Under the pieces are notes generated by a model. That model was not told the origin of the DNA, searched no databases, and saw only the letters and a list, made by a program, of their open reading frames with translations. The position numbers were made by a program, and so were the translations under genes. Of a stretch of 64,000 nucleotides of DNA, positions 10,980 to 22,249 are shown one piece after another; positions within the stretch are counted from its first letter, which is position 1; each line of letters starts with the position of its first letter. Location of the stretch: contig CAUYUJ010012780.1 of assembly GCA_963575745.1 (NCBI GenBank), forward strand, positions 898,002 through 962,001. The letters run 5' to 3'. Source of the DNA: Prorocentrum cordatum (lineage: Eukaryota > Sar > Dinophyceae > Prorocentrales > Prorocentraceae).

Positions 10980-11515
10980 GCTTCACCACTGCTCGGCCTG
11001 CGCCTCATCCGCCCGCCGCAGCTGCGGCAGCCGCCCGCAGCCCGTCTGCGCGCCACCTTCGGCGTCCCCGCAGGGTGCGGTTTGCAAAGGGTGTGGTTTG
11101 CAACCGGCACCCTGAGGGGCACCCCTGGGGGCTGGCGGGGACCTCGACAGAGCTCTCCGCCGCGCCGCGAGGAGGCCCGACGAGGACCGTGTCGTGCCCA
11201 CGGGCCCCCATGGACGGTGCCAATCGCAAACCACACCCTGGCGTAACCACACCCTTTGCAGCCGACGACACCTGCGGGCAGCGCCGCAGCCGGCTGCCGG
11301 CTGCTCGCCGCTGGCGCGCTCCGGCTGGCGCCGTAGGCGGCGCCCACGTCGGCGCAGGCAGCGGCGGCGCGCCTTCGCGCGGGGCGCGCCGGCTTGCCGC
11401 GGGCGGCCCGGTCCAGCTTGCCCGCCCGCAGGTCTGGCAGCGAGGTCGACTGGGCCTGCAGCGCCGCACGGGGGAACAATCGGGCGAGGATGATGTCAGC
11501 TGGGGATCCCACGCC
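10980..11515. other. GC-rich unique DNA with GGTGTGGTTTGCA inverted repeat
   Basis: TTTGCAAAGGGTGTGGTTTG at about 11081-11100 is mirrored at 11226-11262 by GCAAACCACACC and CACACCCTTTGCA. Open frames exist on both strands but none shows a domain. A (CCT)n tract follows at 11516-11640. Confidence 0.4.
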
Positions 11516-11649
11516 CCCTCCCCCTCCCCCTCCTCCGCCTCCTCCGCCTCCTCCTCCTTCCTTTCCTCCTCCTCCTCCTCCTCCCTTTCCTCCTCCTCCT
11601 CCTCCTCCTCCTCTTCCTCCTCCTCCTTCTCCTTCTCAGAGGATTAGTC

Positions 11650-14600
11650 AACGAGCGAAGATTCTAAGCTGGTGATAACTCAGAGCCTGCGGAGGGCCGT
11701 ACGCTGTAAGAACGTTCCCGGGGCATCTTGTCTCCTCCATCCAAAACCCCGACATCCTGATTTGCTCATGAGGTCTCGACCCGTTCCCCAGGACCAATTT
11801 TTCTCATCCTGAGTCGTTTTTGTTGAGGGCCCCGAGGCCTGGAAAGGGCCCCCGGAAGCCGAAAACGGCGAGAAGCTCCCGTCCTGATTCTTTCGCGACA
11901 TCCGCCGGTATGAGTTTGCTTAGTCTGCGGCCCCAGATGGTCCCGACCCCAAAGGTCCCGATATGGTTGTTCCGTCCCAGATCCGTTTTTGATGCCCCCC
12001 GGGCCCGAGAACGGGGCCTGGAGGCCGAACTCCAGGAACCAAACCGCCAGATTGGACAAAATCGGATCCGATCGGATCTCTGAATATCGTAACGACGCGA
12101 GCAGGCCTAGTATACGCCTGAGTATCGTGATCCCCATCCCCAGCGGCGTGGCCTGGGCCCCACTGGCCGAGTTACCCCCCCGAGATGGGGATGTAGGCCG
12201 TTCCCTGCGGGTTTCGAGGGGGGGTCATTTGGCGGCAGTCTCGGAGGGGATGGGGATGGGGACTGATCGGATTGGTTAAGCGATACCGAATGCTCCCCCC
12301 TGGGCCTGTGCCCGAGCCTGGCAGGCGGGCGGGCCGCCCAGCGCAGGCATCGAGCCCGGCGCTCCGCGGGGCAGCCCGCCGGCCATCACCGCGCGGGGGC
12401 GCCGCGCCCCGCGGGAGGGGCGGCTGACGGCCGCTGCGCCCCAGCCGACAAACGGTCGGCGCCTGAGCTTCGGCCGCGGGAGCGGCGGGCCACCATCGGG
12501 GCTCTCTGCTCGCACGGGGGGCGGCGGTGCGAGGTGCCCCATCCTCGACGATCTCTTCCTCTGCCTCGAAGTCCTCCCCCTTGTTTTTTCTTGTCTGCGC
12601 GATTGCTTCTTGTTCCTACTCCTCCGCCTCCTCTTCTCCCTCATATCCTCCTCCTCCTGCTCTTCGGGAACATGACTGAGCGACTGAAGCAGGCCTCGAG
12701 AGCGGTCTCGCGGCGACCGCGGGCGAACGCGGTGGCGCCCGACGCTCCCTCGCTCACAGAAGGGGTCGAAGAGCAACCATCCACTCCACACTGAAATCCT
12801 CGAACCTTTTTCTTCGTGGCAGAACCGACGAACGCGTTGACGCACACGGTCGGAGGTCCGCACGGTCTTCTTGGATCGGAACTGGACTCCCTCCCTGGCA
12901 AGCGGAGCGCGAAGGGGCACCGCCAGAGACGGCCTGAGGAAGGCTCAGCGCCGACCCAAGGAATCGGGAAGGTGCATGTGTTCCACATTTGTATGTTATC
13001 GACGTTCCGCTAGACTCGGGCTTACGCCCATGATGTCATAAACCCTTCAAAAACTCGCAAACGGATTCCCGCGGAGACCATACCAAAACCGTCCAAAAAC
13101 CGTTTGCGCATGATTGAAAATTCCTCTCCTGAGGGCCCTGCTTATGCAAAATCGCCCGCGGGGGGCCGAGGGGCTGGGTGAATCTGGATGGTGGCAGGGC
13201 GAACGCGAGCAGGGTGGCTGGGCTGGCCAGCGGGAAGGAGGGGGTGAATGGGGCAAGGACGATGACGAGGAGGCGGATGAGATGGCGACGCCGACGACGA
13301 TGGCGGGCATGCGATGCCCTGGATTTCCGTCCTGTTTCCCGATATCCGCGGCCCCTACCCGCATGTCCATCAATTGTTGTTCGCCTCTCGTACTGAATGC
13401 TTCGTCGCTGCACCTTGGACGTTGCCATCCTCGCCCCACCCATCCGCTGTGGCACGTATCGTCGCCCTCGTCGTCGTCGCCGCCATCCACCTCCGCAGTC
13501 TCGCTATCGCCTCCGCTCTGCATCAAACTCTCCTGGGCCGTCGTCGTCTGGGATACTGGGACGCCTCAGGGATGGTCGAGGAGCGCTGCGGGCTTTTGCC
13601 AGAGCTTTCCCGAAATCGGCTGGGTACTGGGAGAATTCCCTGTGGGATTTTCTGAAATTTTGAAAAACGATGCGGAAACCAAAAAGCCGGGAGGCTTTTG
13701 AAAAAGGCTTTTGAAAAGGGTTGGCGGTCTTTGAACGGCGTTCGAAAAGGCTTTCCAAACCTCAGTTCGAATCGGGCGGATTTCAAACTCTCAGAGGCCG
13801 GATTTCTGTACACAGTGCGAAACCGAAAAGCCGGTTGATGAGGTGCTTGCCTCGCCGGGCGGCCGCCAGACTCTGAAGCTGGGGGGCCGGAGATAAGTCC
13901 GCTGGAAGGCCGAGGAGAAGTCCCTGAACTGCTGGATGCAAGATCTCGGATCCCCCCTGGGTGAGCCGCAGGGCCCATGCAGGAACGCATCTGGGTGAGA
14001 ATGGAACGCCGAAAGCGCGGGGTGGATCTGGCCCTCCCGCCATCATTCACAGACCCTTTCTCCCTGAACGCATGAAACACGACCCCCGCCACCCACATGA
14101 GGAACTTTAGACGACTGTGACCGTCGAACGACGCCCGAACTGCAAGCGGAAATAGCTCGACGGTCAGCCAACGGCAACGCCGCGCAATTCAATGCGAACG
14201 GTGCGCTGCTGATATGCTCATTGGGGCTTGAACTTGGCTTGGTCTTGTGTTGGCGCACAATCAATGCCCAAAGTCATTGTGGATCTTCGTGCACTCGTGC
14301 CCGGCAAAAAAAGGGGGCCTTTACCGGCGATGGCAGGAACCTGGCGCCCTGGGCCCGCCCCGCACGGGCGCGCATCGAAAAGTTTAGATCCACTCCAAAA
14401 ACAGAGTTTAGACACCAGGCAAATAATCTATAAATCTATATAATCTCGTATAAAATCAACCGAAATTCCCCCGAAGCGAAAAGTCTGGCTGGCGCTTTAT
14501 ATAAAAACTACAAGACTTATACAGGAACTAAGCTTTCCGTCGGCGGGTTACGACGGGGCGACGGAGCGGGGGCGGGGGCCCTCGGCTGGGCCAGCGGCGC

Positions 14601-15690
14601 TGCCGTGCGAGGGACGGCGCCGGCGTCGCCTCAACCTGCATGCCGCGGCCGTGGCACGCGCGGCCCTGGGAATGCCAGCGCGGGCGCGGCCGCGTCGACT
14701 GGGCCCAGGACGTCGCCGCGAGCGCGGGCCCAACCCCGCGGCATCTGGCAATGGCCTCGCCGACAGGGCGCCTACACTTACGCACGTTCGCCATACATGC
14801 AGAACGCTGACATGTAAAATCCATAGTTGTGGGGGCTGGGGTCGGTTTCCCACTGTTCACTCCCTCCCTCCCCGCCCAACCACAGCGATGTCTTGACCTT
14901 CTCCACTGTTGCCCGAATACCCCGCGCAACGTGCCTACCCCGCGCTCCCTCTACATTCTCCCTCTGCCCACCCCTCTCCTTAACTATCCGCCCTTTGTTT
15001 CCTCGTGCGCCCTCTGCCCCTATCCCTTCCCCTTCTCTGTCCTTTGCCCGCTGGCTTCCTTTCGCCTTCTCTCGCGCCTTTGAACAATCTTCCCTCCGGG
15101 GTCTCCTTCCGCCTTCTCACCCTCCACGACCTCTCTCCTCTCCTCGAATGCTAAGCAAGTTGTTCGGACTGAAAGGATGTTTGATTTCTCGCAGAGGGTG
15201 TTTGGAGAGTCTTGCCATAATGTCCGCGGGAGGCCGTTTGAGGGTTTCCGTTGAAGGATTTGTGATATCACGAGCTCGTTCCTCTTGACCCCCGCCACTC
15301 CTCCTCCTCTCGTCCCGCGGCCGTCAGCAAGGGCAACCCAAACATCCGAGGATGCGTTTGTTGTTCAATGTATAAGACGAAGACAAAACGAGGACCAACC
15401 CTGATCAGGATAAATCTTGCAGTGCGGGGGATCACTGAAAGCGGGCGGGGCTGGAAGATGTATCGGGCGCCGCGGACGCTCTAAATATGTAGTGGGACGC
15501 TGTGGACCGATTCGTCCTCATCCTATAGCCCTGCTTTAAGAACTCCCGCCACCTTCCGTGGGGTTCGCCCTCCGTCCCGGATCCGTTTTTGACGGTCCTG
15601 GGGCCGTCACCACCCCCCAGAGGCAAAAGTCAAGAGGTGGAGGTCTGGGAACGCAGGGCCTCCTCTGGCTCCTGCTTCCCTCCGCATGGC
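11650..15690. other. Unique and moderately repetitive DNA without a recognised gene
   Basis: A module with GTCCC, GATCCGTTTTTGA and GGGCC words recurs at about 11780-11890, 11950-12050 and 15570-15620. GATCCGATCGGATC lies at 12063. 13650-13770 is rich in GGCTTTTGAAAA words. 12290-12530 and 14530-14790 are very GC-rich. I see no tRNA, rRNA or conserved protein. Confidence 0.4.
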
Positions 15691-15829
15691 CCCCGCTCCA
15701 CCGCGAAGGGTGGAGATCGTTCTTGTATCCATTGGAGGTAAACCATGGTACCTGGTGAGGGAAGGGAGCTTGGCAGGGGAATGGAGGGCACTCCCGAAGG
15801 CGCGCCCGCATCACAGGCGCAACATTGGT

Positions 15830-16150
15830 GTGTTTACGACAGCGCCGCGCAGCACAGGTGTGTGTACGACAACGCCTGTGTGCACCACAGCGCCTGTGCA
15901 CACCACAGTGCCTGCGCGCACCATGGCGGCACATCGCCTGTGTATACCATGCCACCTCTGTGCACCTCAACATCCGCGCGCGCAACAGTGCCATTGCACA
16001 CCACAGTACCTGCGTGCACTGGGACGTTTCTGTACACCAAGGCGTCTGCGCATATCACACCAGTTGTGTGCGCCACACCGCGGCCGTACAGCACAGCGCC
16101 TGCGTGCACCAGAGCGCTTGTGTACAGCACAGGACAGCGCTTCTCGACGC
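15830..16150. repeat. GCACCACAGCGCCTGTGT minisatellite
   Basis: Degenerate tandem units of about 20 bp (CACCACAGCGCCTGTG, CACCACAGTGCCTGCGCG, CACCACAGTACCTGCGTG). All three plus frames stay open across it, which is a property of the repeat and not of a gene. Confidence 0.8.
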
Positions 16151-16309
16151 CACAGCACTTGCGTGAAACACCTTGCGATATAATGAAGAAGACGAAGACG
16201 ACGAGAGCAGGAACGCTACGACGACGCTATACCCGACGACGACGATGCCGACGACGCCGACGACAACGCTTGTGCACCTTCGGGAACCTCCTGGCCACGT
16301 CGGTTGTGT

Positions 16310-16386
16310 CCGTCGTCCTCCTCCTCCTGCTCCTCCTCCTCCTGCTCCTCTTCCTCCTCCTCCTCCTGCTCCTCCTCCTCCTCCTC
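16310..16386. repeat. (CTC)n tract at the 5' edge of the LINE
   Basis: CTCCTCCTGCTCCTC repeats that end exactly at the DinoSL sequence. CTCCTCA at 16381-16387 is repeated at 23482-23488, just past the 3' A-run of the element, and may be the target-site duplication. Confidence 0.85.
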
Positions 16387-16408
16387 ACCGTAGCCATTTT
16401 GGCTCAAG
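16387..16408 (+). other. Complete DinoSL (spliced-leader) relic
   Basis: All 22 positions of the dinoflagellate spliced leader are present (first base A, then CCGTAGCCATTTTGG, then CTCAAG). It is not followed by the GTAAG-type donor expected of an SL RNA gene, but by CCGAGGGGCTGG. It is therefore a leader copied back from a trans-spliced transcript, lying 136 nt before the ORF1 start codon. Confidence 0.93.
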
Positions 16409-16543
16409 CCGAGGGGCTGGCTCGAGGCGAGCTGCCCCACAGCAGGCGTTTTTGGCCACCTTCTCCACGGCGAGACCTCGTGCAGTCGTGGACGCTTTCA
16501 TCGTTGTTCCTGGCGGGTTAGGCTCTGTCCTTTGGCATTGCGC

Positions 16544-17629
16544 ATGGGTGGCAATGGCAACGGGGGTGAGCAGTCCGGAGGCCAGAAGCAGCAGTACGCC
16601 AAGTGCCGCTCGTGTGGTTAGAAGTGGAACTGGAAGAAGAACACGGCGTTCCACAGCTGCGGGCGGGCCTTGCAGCCAGCTCGGTCGCAGGAACGCTCGC
16701 CTTCGGGGGCCTGGGGCCCAGGCGGGGCCAGCGAGCGCGCCCACAGCCGTCCGCGTGGCAAGGGGGCCAAGGACGCGCTGCCCACGCAGGAGGAGCTCTT
16801 GCGGCAGCTGCGGGCCACCCTTCCAGCGGACGCTGATCGGGCCACCGTCGCCCAGGTCGACCAGCCGGCCCTCACGCTGGTCCCGCCCCCGCCGGAGCAG
16901 CACCCCGACGTGGCGCTCAACCAGGCGCGGGCGCGGGCGCGGCGCGCCGAGGCGGCCCTCAAGCGCTCCCACCAGGCGGCCAAGGACGCGGAGGACTGGC
17001 TGGAATGCAAGCGGCGCGAGCTGGAGGAGGCAATCCTCGAGTTCGCCGAGGCTGACGCCGAGGCCGAGGCGGTCTACGTCAAGGCGGCCCCAGCGGGCCA
17101 GGCCGCGGCGGCGCCTGCTGAGGCCGCGGAGCCGCCCGCGGCCAAGCAGGGGGCGGCCCTGGACCTCTCCAACCTGCTCTCCGAGGAGGTGGAGGTCATG
17201 GAGGTTCAAGCGGGGGCGATGTTCGACCTCGAGGGGCTCGACATCTCCGAAGAGGAGAAGAAGCAATTTGAGCAGCAGGTCGCCTCCTTCGTCGGCCAGC
17301 TTCGGTCAGAGGTCCAGAAGCACTTCGGCCCGGCCGCCGAATCCATCAAGACCACGCGCGCGGACCTCAAGAAAATGCACGACCGCCTCAAGTCCAAGCG
17401 CCCCCGCTCCGCTGCGCCCGACGAGCACAGCGCGGAGGTGGCGGCGGCCAAAGGCAAAGGAGGACCCCCCTGGATCAGGCGCAAGCGGCTCCGCCGCAGG
17501 GGGGGGGGGCCCACAGCCTTCAGCAAGGCCTCCCTTGGACGCGGGTGCCAGGGCCAGGATCCTGGAGCGAGTGGCTGGGCCCCCAGGGGGCCTCCCTGCC
17601 AAGGTCTGAGGCCTCCCAGGCCCCACTGA
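16544..17629 (+). pseudogene. LINE ORF1: zinc-finger/coiled-coil protein with in-frame stop
   Basis: ATG at 16544 opens a frame with a glycine/glutamine-rich start, then a cysteine pair (YAKCRSCG), aromatic/basic residues (KWNWKKN) and a third cysteine (HSCGRAL). This resembles the W-rich C2-type finger found at the N terminus of many dinoflagellate retroelement proteins. The codon after the first cysteine pair is TAG (16619-16621), where the pattern predicts Trp (TGG), a one-base nonsense change. Downstream, residues about 130-230 form a charged Ala/Glu/Arg-rich coiled coil, then acidic segments. A run of ten Gs near 17501-17510 probably shifts the frame, so the C terminus is uncertain. The likely role is RNA binding in the retrotransposition particle, inferred from position. 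Confidence 0.7.
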
Positions 17630-18786
17630 TACCAAGCGCCTCCCTCGGGTTGGAGCTCTCTCCCTGGCAAGGTGGGGACCTTGCTGCGAAGCGTCTGGCT
17701 CGCCGCGGTTTTCGGCGAGGTCGCGGGCGCCGTGCCGCGGGGCCGCCTGCGTCGACCCCGTCTACGACTGCATCATCGGCCTCGGGAGCTCCGCGGGCCA
17801 GGCGCTCCAAGGCCGTCACGGTGGTCGAAGGCAACGTGGTCTACCTCCCCAGCGGAGAGCAGGGCTACCAGGTGAAGGGCGGCCCCCGCGGCGCGGCGCC
17901 GCTCGCGGCACATAGGCTACACCAGAGTCTGCTGCCGCCTTGGGAGCGAGACGCCGCTCCTCCCTCGCCAGACTTGGGGCCGCAGCCCATGACCAATGAC
18001 CATGATCCTGAACGACGTGAGGCGCTGCAACGCAAGTGGGCACGGGAGAGGGCGCTGAGAAGCTACACAGGCCACTGGCAAGAGGGCCCGCGCGCTGGAA
18101 GAGGTAATGCGCGCCGTACGTCTCCAACTTTTTCGCTCATCCTGTGTTCTGGCCCCTGGTCGACGAGAGGGCCGAGAAGGACGGCCACGGCGACCGCGCC
18201 ACGGCCCTACTCGACATGGCGATCGAGATCTGCACCCGCGCGTTCCGACAGCAACGAGCAGCGCGGCGACAGCATTCGGAGTGGCTTCGCTCTCTTCAGC
18301 AGGATTTCCCTCACGAGTGCGACGATGAGCACGCTCGGCACGCCGAGGCCATGATGCGCGTGGCGGATGTCGTGGACAACGGGCATGGCATTCATCATGA
18401 CAGCTTGCCACCACCGTCAGCCAATGGCCGCCCCTCGGAGCCCGCAGAGGCCGACGAAGAGGGCGACGGCCCATGCGCATCCACCCCCTGGTCGACGCCA
18501 TCGGCCTCGGCCAGTCTTATCGCGCGTACACCACCCTTGGCCAGGGATGCGCCTTCCCCTGGTGGGCGCGGGGCGTCTTCGGGCTCTCAGCCCCCAGATG
18601 TCGCGTGCGCAGCACCCGTGGCCAGGGACGTGCATTCCCCTGGAGGGTGCGGGGCGTCTCCGAGCGCCCAGCCTCCAGGTATCGCGTGTACAGCGCCAGT
18701 GGCCAGGGATGTGCATTCCTTGGAGGGTGCGGGGCGTCTTCGGGCTCTACGGCGACTTCGGCGCGGGGCAAATGGGCCAGTAACGC
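17630..18786 (+). pseudogene. LINE ORF2 N-terminal region with 81-bp (27-codon) repeats
   Basis: Open plus-strand stretches in shifting frames link ORF1 to the endonuclease. The frame from 18144 is well conserved in style (DERAEKDGHGDRATALLDMA) and is followed by about three direct repeats of 81 bp at 18532-18775, each encoding a 27-residue unit like PVARDVHSPGGCGASPSAQP. Because the period is a multiple of three the reading frame is preserved, which suggests the repeat expanded while the ORF was under selection. No enzymatic domain is seen. Confidence 0.55.
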
Positions 18787-19816
18787 GTGGGCCCCAATTG
18801 TGGACCACGTCGACGAGACGCCGCTGGGCGGAACACCATCTTGTTCATCCAGGAGCGAGCACGACTACGTGGGCGAGGTCAGTGTAGGTTGCTTCAGCAG
18901 GCGCCTCGCGGCAGGGCTCACCGACTCGGCGACGGGCCATGGAGGCGGCCGCACAGCGGGGGTGGGATTCGTGGCGCCCCGCTGCCTGGGCCTTACCTAC
19001 CTGGACGGGGTCGCGACCTATGACTTCTCACCTCCAGGCTCGCCAGGGCGCGTAGCAGCGTCCTGGGCAGCAGGGGTCCTGAAGGGCGGCCTCATGCTGG
19101 TCACCGCCTACTTCTGGGTCAACGAGGGGTGGGCCATCCGCAACCTCTCCAGCCTGGAGGCCATCGGGGAGCTGGCCAGGGCATGCGACATTCCGCGGGC
19201 CCTGCAGGCGGACTTCAACAACGCGCCCGACTCGCTGCAGGCGGGCGACTGGCGCGGCGACGTCGGGGGCATCGTCTTCGCGCCTGAGGCGGTCACCTGC
19301 CAGGGCAGGGGCGGGGGCCGCATCGTCGTCTTCTTCGTAGTGGGCACGCGCATCGCCCACGCCCTCGGCCGAGCGCAGGTGATGGATGCGTCGACCTACC
19401 CCGACAGCCCCGTCAGCTTGGTGACCAGCCAGCCCTTGCGCATCATGACGGGCTGGCGGCTGGTCAAGCCGAGGGCCTCCCCCACGCGGCTGCCTGTGGG
19501 CTGCCGTCCGGGGCCGCCCGACTGGCCGCAGTTCGATCCCGACGCGCTGCGCGGCGATGACGAGCTGGGGGACCTCCGGCGTGGCTTCTCGGCTGCGGCG
19601 GAGGCTGATTTGCAGGGCGTCTTCGACCTGGTCGGGGAGGGCGACTTCGCTGGCCGCGGCGACTTCTACAGGTGGGCCCGCGCCAACCTGGCCGGCCCTG
19701 AGGCGCGCGCCCGACCCGCCCGAGGCGCCGCGCGCTCGAGGGCATGGCGCTGGGCGGCGGCCAGAGCAGGTTGCCTGGTCCTGCTCGCGGACGCGGCGCG
19801 CCAGCAGGGCTCATGA
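18787..19816 (+). pseudogene. LINE endonuclease domain (APE/EEP-like), degenerate
   Basis: The domain nicks target DNA to prime reverse transcription. Seen in two frames joined by a shift near 18870-18940: NTILFIQE with the metal-binding Glu at 18853-18855, then TAGVGFVAP, then the stretch KGGLMLVTAYFW with NEGWAIRN, the core ADFNNAPDSLQ (usual GDFN; Asp at 19211-19213), and a C-terminal IVVFFVVGTRIA followed by YPDSPVSL. The family normally ends in a catalytic SDH/PHxP histidine; here the codon at 19403-19405 is GAC (Asp), so this copy should be inactive. About 110 further residues connect to the polymerase. Confidence 0.75.
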
Positions 19817-19822
19817 GCGCCC

Positions 19823-21678
19823 TTGGCGAGCCGCTGGCGCAGTTTGCATCGGCGTCTCGCCCGCGGCGCAGCTCGCTGGCGCGCGGCCCCGGGCAACGAC
19901 GAGGCAGGCCCAGCCCACCAGGAGCTCCTGACCCTCGCGGCCCTGCGGTGGACGGGGGAGGCCCTGCGCGACGACGCTCCCAGGGCCATGGCCTTGCAGC
20001 GCAGGGCTGCAGATCAGGCCTTCGAGGTCGAGCAGGGCCTGAAGAACCAACGGGCCAAGGCGTGGCGCGAGAGGCTGCGCGACGGCTCTGTGGGGGGCGC
20101 TGGCATCGCCCAAGTGGGGGCACACCGTTGCCCCCACCCTCGGAGCCAGGGGCCGCGCCCACCCGGACATGTCCGACCCCCAGGTCGCCGCGGGCGCCGC
20201 GGCCCTCGACTGGATCGACCCCATGGACCTCCCACGGCGCCGAGAGCCGAGGCGAGACTGGCAGGCCATGGGAACAAGCGGAATTCCCCCGCAGCCTGGC
20301 CCGCCCCACCCCCGGCGAGATTCGAAAGATTCGCCGACAATTTTCCCCGGGCACGCGGGAGTGGGGGGGGGCAACTGGCATCCGATGAGCCGGGGGTTCC
20401 TGAGTGGCGGGGGCCTCGAATTCCTGGCCGCCCTCGTGGCCTTCGTCTCTCGCGCTACGCGCTGGCCCCCCCCCCAGCTGCGGCATGTGCCATATGTTCT
20501 GCTGTCCAAGCCGTCGGGGGGCGCGAGGCCTATCGGTCTGCTCGCCGCGAGCGCGAGGCTGGTCGAGCGAGCCCACGCGAGCTTTTTGTTCGATTGGGAG
20601 CGATCGATTCGCCGTGGTTTCGATTTCGCTGCTCCTGAGGGTAGCTCCGAAGATGCGATGCGGCAACGCATGGTAGTTGATGAGGGGGCGCTCCTCCTGG
20701 CGAGACGTCGGGCGCGGGAGTTCTGGATTTCCTCAAATCTTTCGAACATTGCAGCGTGGGCCTCCTGTGGGCCGATGGGCCCAAGCACGGATTGCCGCCC
20801 CAGCTTCTGCAACTCCTGATCTCCGTTTACACTAGTGAGCGTTCGGTGACCTTTCGGGAAGTTGTCTCCACCGACTCTGCGGTCACCTTCTCGGCGGTGG
20901 TGGCGGGGAGAACGGGGGGGATCGCTGTCTGAAGCTAGCCATTCTCACGGTCGCGGACTCGCTGTCTCGCGTGTCCCCGACCCTCATTCTCAAGCTTTAC
21001 GTCGGCGGCCTCAGCCTCCAGGCTAGAGGCTCGGACGAAGAAGTTTCGGTTCAGCTGTGTGATGGCATCGCCCAGTGCGTCGAGGCCATGGAAGCCAGGG
21101 GCGCCCCCGTTTCCAGGACCAGGCCAGGTGGCCCTCCAGGGAAAGGCTTTGTTCTGGCGGCCGGCTCCCCCCTCAGGGTTCGACTTCGAAGGTGGGCCCA
21201 ATATCTTGGCTTGGGCGTCCTGGGTCACAGCTCCCAGTTGGGGGTGGATTCGGCTGGGGGCGCCCCGATCCACGTCGGGCGCGGTTTCGAGGATAGGCTG
21301 GCCAGCGCCCGACGTCGGAAGCTCAAGCTCAGTGGTCTAGCCAAGCAGGGGGCCTGGCCATTCAAGGTCGCTCGAATGGAATTCATGCCGTCGGATCTGC
21401 ACGGCGCTGCGCGTCCGGGCTTGGGCCCCACTCGAACCGACCAGGCCCGAAATCTGAAGGCTGGCGCTCTTGGGGGGGACTCGGTCGGCAAGGATCGGGC
21501 CCTTCGGCTTTGGACCCTCCAATGCGACCCCCTGGTGGATGCCCGCGCGCGGCCCCTGGTCAAGTGGGCGTCGGGCGCGCGGGAAGGCCGCCGCGAAGAG
21601 CTGACGCAGCAGGCCCGGGGTGAGACTCGGTCGCGGCCGCGCAGGCGAAGCCTGGCCGCAGCCTCTGGAGAAGTATAG
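19823..21678 (+). pseudogene. LINE reverse transcriptase, YVDD changed to YVGG
   Basis: The RNA-dependent DNA polymerase core lies in at least three frames. The fingers motif PYVLLSKPSGGARPIGLL is at about 20490-20545. Motif A is VLDFLKSFEH, with its catalytic Asp at 20726-20728. It is followed by PPQLLQLLISVYTSERSVTF and, after a shift near 20905-20930, KLAILTVADSLSRVSPT. The motif C box reads LKLYVGGLSLQ: both catalytic aspartates of YVDD (GAC GAC) are GGC GGC at 21004-21009, two A-to-G changes in adjacent codons. The thumb/connection region runs to a stop at 21678, and 21679-22249 carries further shifted ORF2 sequence. Catalysis would be lost unless the transcript were edited. Confidence 0.82.
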
Positions 21679-22249
21679 AAGGTGTTGCTTCTGCCGTGCT
21701 TGCCACTCCCCGTCGAATGTCCTGAAGTTGGCCCTCGTTTTCGATGGCGCGGGACCACCTGGGGGAGTGTTTGGACCTTCGCCGCGTCGCTCCCACCTGC
21801 ATCGAGAAGTTGATTTTGCCCGGCTTGAGTGCGTTGAGCTTTCGGCCTGGGCCGCCGCCAGAAGCCTTGGGATTGCTCGGCCTTTCCTGGGGCCCGTCAG
21901 GGCTCTCCTCCGTCGCAGGGCTAACCGATCGCCGCAGAGGAGATCGGCTATCCTCGCTTACCTCGGACGCGATTTGGGAGCCCAAGTCTGTCGCGCGGGC
22001 TTTAGGCACGACAGGTCCTGCCAGGCGCGCGGTTTCGAGGTGGGCTGCCAGCGCCACCGCGCGCGCCGTTGTCCTTGCCAGGAAGCCGCTCGAGCGGAAA
22101 CAGCCGAGGCGGAGAACCTCCAAGGGATCGCGCATCGAGCTGAGACGTCCTCCTCGGTCTCTCCTCTCTCCTCGCGTGGCATTGTCGAGCACCCCTTGGA
22201 TGATCCCTTCCTAGACTGATCGCCTGCCCAGGAGGAGCTCAAACCCAGT

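Noticed and set aside
16387-16408. An SL RNA gene
   Set aside because: No splice donor follows the leader and no Sm-site-bearing SL RNA body is visible; a relic is the better reading.
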